This document shows, in pieces, positions 39,501 through 64,000 of a stretch of DNA of 64,000 nt. Source of the stretch: Pterobdella sp. o SKG-2022 (lineage: Eukaryota > Annelida > Clitellata > Hirudinida > Piscicolidae); contig OZ038327.1 in the NCBI GenBank assembly GCA_964035795.1, positions 6,204,985 to 6,268,984 of the forward strand, given 5' to 3'. A program made the translations under genes and the position numbers. Within the stretch, counting starts at the first letter, position 1. Every line of letters starts with the position of its first letter. The notes beneath the pieces were generated by a model, which saw only the letters and a list, made by a program, of their open reading frames with translations, was not told where the DNA came from and searched no databases.

Positions 39501-39658
39501 AGGCGATAATGAGAGGGTACTTAAAGGGCAGGTTGATGGGCGATGTCAGTGCAATGAACGTTGACCCGATCAACCAGATGGTAGTGATGAAGAAGATGAG
39601 GAAGAAGACGTCTCTGAAGGCGGTCAAGAGTTCAGAAGGACCTGAGGAAGAGAACTAA
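30518..39658 (+). CDS. Plakin-family cytolinker (spectrin-like helices + plakin repeats), 5' end missing
   Basis: Plakins link intermediate filaments or other cytoskeleton to junctions. Exons: 30518-30613, 31916-32035, 32141-32236, 32542-32658, 32776-32922, then an unresolved part (one candidate begins at 35377), 36388-36633, 36727-37552 (or with 36849-36911 removed), 37632-38099, 38368-38523, 39456-39658 (TAA). Early exons give charged amphipathic helices of plakin-domain type, ending LKGWEPAVVMADYEDDQ, which resembles the start of the plakin SH3. Exon 36727-37552 becomes a Ser/Thr-rich linker. The last three exons hold plakin repeats: VSLKDAISKKIIIPKEGVYV, then a match to the repeat across a splice (EAVSKGIICKETG plus AYKDSSTGEVMYVEEAIMRG), then a basic tail. 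No coiled-coil rod is seen between plakin domain and repeats. A LINE sits in the intron after 32922. Confidence 0.8.
32160..32470. repeat. GGATGAAT/GGATGGTT-type imperfect microsatellite
   Basis: Irregular GGATG-rich units run from the plakin exon end into the following intron. Frames here translate to repetitive His/Ser-rich artefacts on the minus strand. Confidence 0.6.
32945..35150 (-). mobile_element. Truncated non-LTR retrotransposon (LINE) in a plakin intron
   Basis: Minus strand, read from 35150 down. An apurinic-type endonuclease domain has LNLGTWNVRTMY and DILGISESRWTGSGQ (catalytic Glu), then ILMGDF and LDHICISRKLK. A Lys-rich linker follows, and then the start of the reverse transcriptase with KAAGPDNIPAQAF and a readable FLDYEKAFDSVDHESLW-like block (about 33060-33130) when frames are combined. 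The catalytic metal-binding YADD-type box is not reached; the copy stops near 32945. Several frameshifts and stops break it (around 34630, 34260, 33990 and 33300), so it is dead. It is inserted antisense to the plakin gene. Confidence 0.88.
36849..36911 (+). other. Optional 63-nt in-frame intron in the plakin linker exon
   Basis: CAG|GTGGAT at the left and CACCGTAG at the right bound 63 bases. They can be removed without changing frame, deleting a hydrophobic segment (YILFFYLILNA). An AT/T-rich stretch precedes the AG. Confidence 0.45.
38530..39450. repeat. Paired GT-rich and AC-rich arrays filling one plakin intron
   Basis: From 38530 to about 38950 the intron is made of TGTGGTGTGATG-like units. 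From about 39125 to 39450 it is made of ACCACACCATCACA-like units. The two are complementary, one next to the donor and the other next to the acceptor. Confidence 0.85.
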
Positions 39659-41193
39659 CTTTTTCATGATGAATTTATCTTTCCGAATATTCAACCCAAT
39701 ATAACTAGAGATTTTTCGCATTGATAAATATCATTGTTATTATTATTATTATCTTTATTATTATTATTTTATGTCTGTGATTATGTCTAAAGAAGAAAAT
39801 TAATTATATATATGTATATTATTTTTTTTTCAAAACTTTTATTTTAGTGACCATGGTATATTCCACAAAATGCTTGAGCAGCATATAGCTTGTGATATGA
39901 ACTTGTTTCGACTGAACTGGATAGGTGTGCCCTGAGCTTGCAGGGAGACTGACACCCGATGCATCAGACTATTGAAACCTTTAATTTGTACACTAATCTC
40001 TTGCGATGAAGTTGAAATTATAAAAAAATGAAGTTTTAAAATAAACTCATTCAAAAACCGCCTCATTTTGGAGATTGACAACATGAGCTTTTGAAAGGAT
40101 AAATTAATTGCAATCGATTTAATCTTACTTTCTTCATTTTATTTAATTATTTTCTTCTTTGTTCGTTTTCTTGTTTTCCCATTTTTATCTCTCCTCTTTT
40201 TTTTCATACAGTTTTTCTCCTTCTTCCTCTACAATTATTTTTCCTCCTCTTCATCCTCTTTTTTCTCTTTTTTTAATCTCACTTTTTTCCTTTTTTTTCA
40301 CCGTTCTCGTCTTGTATCTGCTTGAAGGGCTGATCAATATTGTATGCAAGCTTCTTCCATGTGCGTGTGAGTTTGTGTGTTTATGTATGTGTTTTTTTAT
40401 GCTTGTATGTATGTACGTGTATTTGTGTAAATATGTACGTGTATTTGTGTGTGTGTGCGTGTGTATTTAGAGTGAAAACCCCAATCTTATATGAAAACCT
40501 TTGCTAAATACAAGCTGCCATCATTTGTATATTAATTACATATTCAAAAAATCGTCATGCATTTCATTATGTATGCAAACTCTTGTAAAGTAGTTCATAT
40601 TTAATTCAATCCTTTTTGATAATTGTTTTTCATTTAAGGAGCGAAATATGTTTATACTTCAGCAGTCTTTTTGATGCATGTTATGCCGATGTCTGTATAG
40701 CTCACATCATGTCTTTTATATATGTCTCCATCCGTATGTGTTCATTTGAGTTAGTTCTGTGTGTATGTTGGTGGGTGAGCCACTATTCCGTGCACGCTGT
40801 TGTACGAGATAGCGTGGAAGAATAAGAGAACCTCTCAAACCAACAATTAGTTCGGTCGTTGTGTCTGTACGCAGCTTTTATTTGAATTTGTTGCAATATC
40901 AACGCTAAATTTGCATTGGTAGTTTGGTTATTTGCCTGCAGAGTTCTTTTTAGTGGTTCTGATTGTTATGCAACATTTGAGGCGCCCCGTTCGAAACTGT
41001 TCCAATATAATCTTTTTTAGCACTATGCGTTGTTTTTTGATGGAGTTTTGATGGTAACGCCTCATTCTTATAAGTCTGCACACAGCTTTTTATGTACTTT
41101 TGAATAAGTTTAATTTTTAAAATTTATATATAACTGAAAGTTTTTAGTAGTTATAACTAGAAATAATAAAAAAATTGAAAAAAAAAACACAAA
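39659..41193. other. Spacer between plakin and ankyrin genes
   Basis: AT-rich, T-rich and GT-rich patches with no supported exon. The ankyrin promoter should be near the right end; a TATATA string near 41127 is present but not diagnostic. Confidence 0.35.
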
Positions 41194-60879
<19,686 letters not shown>

Positions 60880-61496
60880 GTAACATTGCTCTCGGTAAAT
60901 TTTTTGAGTCATGTTATATAAAAGCGGAAAACAAAATGACATAAACCTTCTTTTTAAGCTTAAAGTTGAAAGATTTGATTTATCATCTTTATGAGACATA
61001 AATCATGGGTGCCATGAGATTAACGCATAAGCAATCAAATATATGTGTGAGCAATTCAGTTCAAAGCAAATTGTGATAAATCATAATCTAACGTGAGTGT
61101 ATGCAGAAGTCCAACATGGTTTGATGCATCAATGGTACTCAAATGAGCTTCACAAATCAAAAATGTGTGATCTTTTGTGGTCTCAGGCGAAAAATTTGTA
61201 CAAAATATAAATCTCTTTTTCTGTCTTGTATTAAAAAGCTAATTCTTCGTTAAAATTCATGAGCATGCTATTGAGAATGTCATGTTTCAATGCAGAGTTA
61301 TTCTTATGGAACATCGATGCATGAAATACGGGTTGGCAAGTTTTAAACATTAACTCCATAAGAACACACTATGTATTTTAAGAAGATATTTTGTGGAATT
61401 TTAAAGTTGACGAATGTTTCAAAAAATAGCTATTTAGAGTCAAACCTTAATTTTTATTTCAAAAAAAGCATTTTTTTAATGAGCATAACATTTGCG

Positions 61497-62119
<623 letters not shown>

Positions 62120-62539
62120 GGATTCGTCCCAAATTGGGTACTTGGTTACGCAATTGATGGCGTTATTCCCCAACAGTAGATAGTGATAAGGCGAAAATAT
62201 ACAGATGAAAAAAAACATAGTACAAAAAATCACAAGTTTTATCAAACATAGAGACCTCCATAGAAGGGCATCTCTGGTTCGTTGATGCACTCTAGTATGC
62301 TTTTTTGCATAAGCTGTTATATAATATTATGAAGTCGATAGCTGATTTAAATATGATGGAAGAATTAAAATTTTATATAAAAGAACTAAGCAGTTAGTTG
62401 AAGTCTAATTATAAATCAAAAAAATGATGACAAGAAAATGAGAAAAAAGTTTTTGCGAATCATTTACATAGCGCTATATAAATGGTCATTAATGTAAACA
62501 CAATCTCGATCTCCCACTTTCCCAACCTCCTAATGGAAA

Positions 62540-62700
62540 TAAAGTAAAATGGTATTTTTATGGCGCTTTACGTGAGGTTTTGAGCATTTGTTGATAATTC
62601 AGTACATAGCTCTAATTGACAGATGTCAACAGTCGGCCTCACACGGAATCGAACTCGACAACTTTAGATAAATTCTTTACAACTGTGAATCTGTAATATA
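62540..62700 (-). repeat. tRNA-derived SINE, copy 3
   Basis: Minus strand: GTCGAGTTCGATTCCGTGTG (B box), GGCCGACTGTTGACATCTG, then tail AAAGCGCCATAAAAATACC. Same order as the other copies; the head is damaged. A separate tail-like fragment (TAGCGCTATATAAATGG) lies at about 62469. Confidence 0.65.
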
Positions 62701-63590
62701 AATTTGGACGCTCTTTCTCACCTTACCAAAATCATATCAGATGTTTTCATAAACAGAACTACTTAAGAATGGAGTTGATCTCTTAATGTCATCTCAACCT
62801 TGTGAAAAACTGAAAAAGTGCTAACTCGTAGGTTACTTACATCTGAGTTGCTGGTTTTATTTAGGAGTGATTATTTGACGATGATTGCACCATGAATTTG
62901 ATTAAGAGTTTGAGAACTGAATATCTTATGAATTTATCAGGCTCTTTACAAATTTCAATAAGAGTCATTAGCCCCAGCTCAAAACTCAAAACTTGATACC
63001 AATGAAACTTCATCTATCATGTGAAATAACGAACCATGCTATTCAGGTTCTGGCTCATGGACACAAACCATCCTCAAAAAGAGAATCTAGCTGCCAGCAT
63101 GTACCCGTCAGTGAATATGGTTCCTTTTTGCTGCTCTGTAGCCATCTTTGCACGCAGAACTGATGCCTTTGAAGGTTTTTTTGTGTATGTGTGTGTGTGC
63201 ACGTTTCCGAGATGCAACAGAATAGCCGCCAGTAAAGCAGGTCTGTAAAGTGTCAATACTGCGGGCTGAACTTCAAACCACAAGGCATTTTTAACCACAA
63301 GAAAAGTCCTCATCTCTCAATTCTTTGCACCTACCTCATGGTGGATGAATGCAAAAACAGTGTGTGTGTGTTTGTGTGTGTGTGTGCGTGTGTGTGTGCG
63401 TGTGTGTGTGTGTCAAAAAAACAAAAGAAGTTTGAGGCATTTTGAAATAAAGGCAAAAAACAGCTAAAACTGACCGGATTAAAAAAAGTTAAATTTAATT
63501 GACCTAATTATCATAATGTATTCGGAGAAATTATGGCATTAACAGAAACACTGCGTACAGCTGATAACTTACCAGTGAAAAAAAGACACA
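62701..63590. other. Right-hand AT-rich region without supported exons
   Basis: Probably ankyrin intron or 3' flank. Contains a GT/GC-interrupted (GT)n at 63360-63412 and nothing recognisable as ankyrin UPA or death-domain exon. Confidence 0.35.
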
Positions 63591-63599
63591 GTATCCACA

Positions 63600-64000
63600 G
63601 ATAAGATTGAAAGAATAGCATGCTGAAACATAAAAAGTTTGGGAAATCCCACAAAGATCAATATCAGATTAATTAACACAATAGAAACAATGAAGGAAAA
63701 GAACCTAACCCTTTTAGCCATGTCAGAAGTGCAATGGGTAGAAAAAGACCCACTGGAAATAAAAGAAACAACGGTGATATATTCAGGTCTAGAAAAAAGA
63801 GAGGGCAACCCTGCGGAGTGGCTATTGGTCTACGTGGTGTATTGAGAGCAGCCTGGAAGAAAGAAGGCACACACACCATGGTATCGAAAAGAGTTTTGAA
63901 AATCCGAATGAGGCTAAGAGACTGCTATTTAACCGTTATTGCAGTATATGCTCTCACTTCAGTAGATGAAGAAGTTGAGTCAGAAAAATTTTATGAACTC
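63600..64000 (+). mobile_element. LINE endonuclease fragment, runs off the window
   Basis: One frame reads INIRLINTIETMKEKNLTLL then AMSEVQWVEKD, which matches the LG(I)SE(V/S)RW catalytic-Glu block of LINE endonucleases. After a frame change near 63810 another frame reads LRAAWKKEGTHTM then YLTVIAVYALTS and EKFYEL, the next endonuclease blocks. It differs from the 33-35 kb LINE, so it is a second lineage or a diverged copy. Broken by the frameshift as seen. Confidence 0.75.

Overview
This is a window of nuclear DNA from an animal. It is AT-rich, the genes are split by many GT-AG introns, and it carries microsatellites, LINE fragments, tRNA-derived SINEs and a nuclear tRNA gene. The gene families (PICK1, PIG-S, plakin with plakin repeats, giant-scaffold ankyrin) point to a bilaterian invertebrate. 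I would guess a lophotrochozoan such as an annelid or leech, but that is inference from style, not proof. There is no prokaryotic, viral or CRISPR content.

Layout, left to right. (1) 418-894 (+): last coding exon of an unrecognised gene. (2) 12868 down to 1846 (-): a PICK1 orthologue, all 14 coding exons placed with consistent phases. It has a normal PDZ + BAR core, but its final exon adds about 800 low-complexity residues, making 1171 aa. (3) 12972-18621 (+): complete PIGS (GPI transamidase subunit), 17 exons, 530 aa. Its start codon lies 103 bp from the PICK1 start codon, head to head. (4) 20060-26974 (+): an unrecognised 539-aa protein built from four diverged copies of one roughly 100-residue domain, with a poly-Gln insert. 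(5) 30518-39658 (+): a plakin-family cytolinker with spectrin-like helices followed by plakin repeats and no coiled-coil rod; its 5' end is not found. (6) 41194 to beyond the last exon found at 60783-60879 (+): an ankyrin with a Q/H-rich first exon, exactly 24 ANK repeats, a 220-residue Gln-rich exon and the ZU5 region. The UPA and death-domain part lies outside the exons I could find.

Introns and spacers hold most of the mobile and repetitive DNA. There is a truncated LINE (EN + partial RT) inside a plakin intron, a LINE 3' fragment in the last intron of gene 4, and a LINE EN fragment at the right edge. A tRNA-derived SINE family has at least five copies, and a palindromic MITE-like family has several. 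A tRNA-Arg(CCG) gene lies inside an ankyrin intron. Also present are minisatellites with 15-, 27- and 28-bp units, a (GT)n directly after an ankyrin splice donor, and a 620-bp perfect (GTAA)n array.

Together the genes do not form a pathway. PICK1, plakin and ankyrin are all membrane or cytoskeleton scaffolds, but they are separate transcription units. The most unusual items are the enlarged PICK1 tail, the four-copy unknown domain protein, the 103-bp divergent PICK1/PIGS promoter, the strict 99-nt periodicity of the ankyrin exons, and the two short repeat families. All exon boundaries were set by hand from protein similarity remembered for each family plus GT/AG sites and phase; none was confirmed by transcripts or database search.
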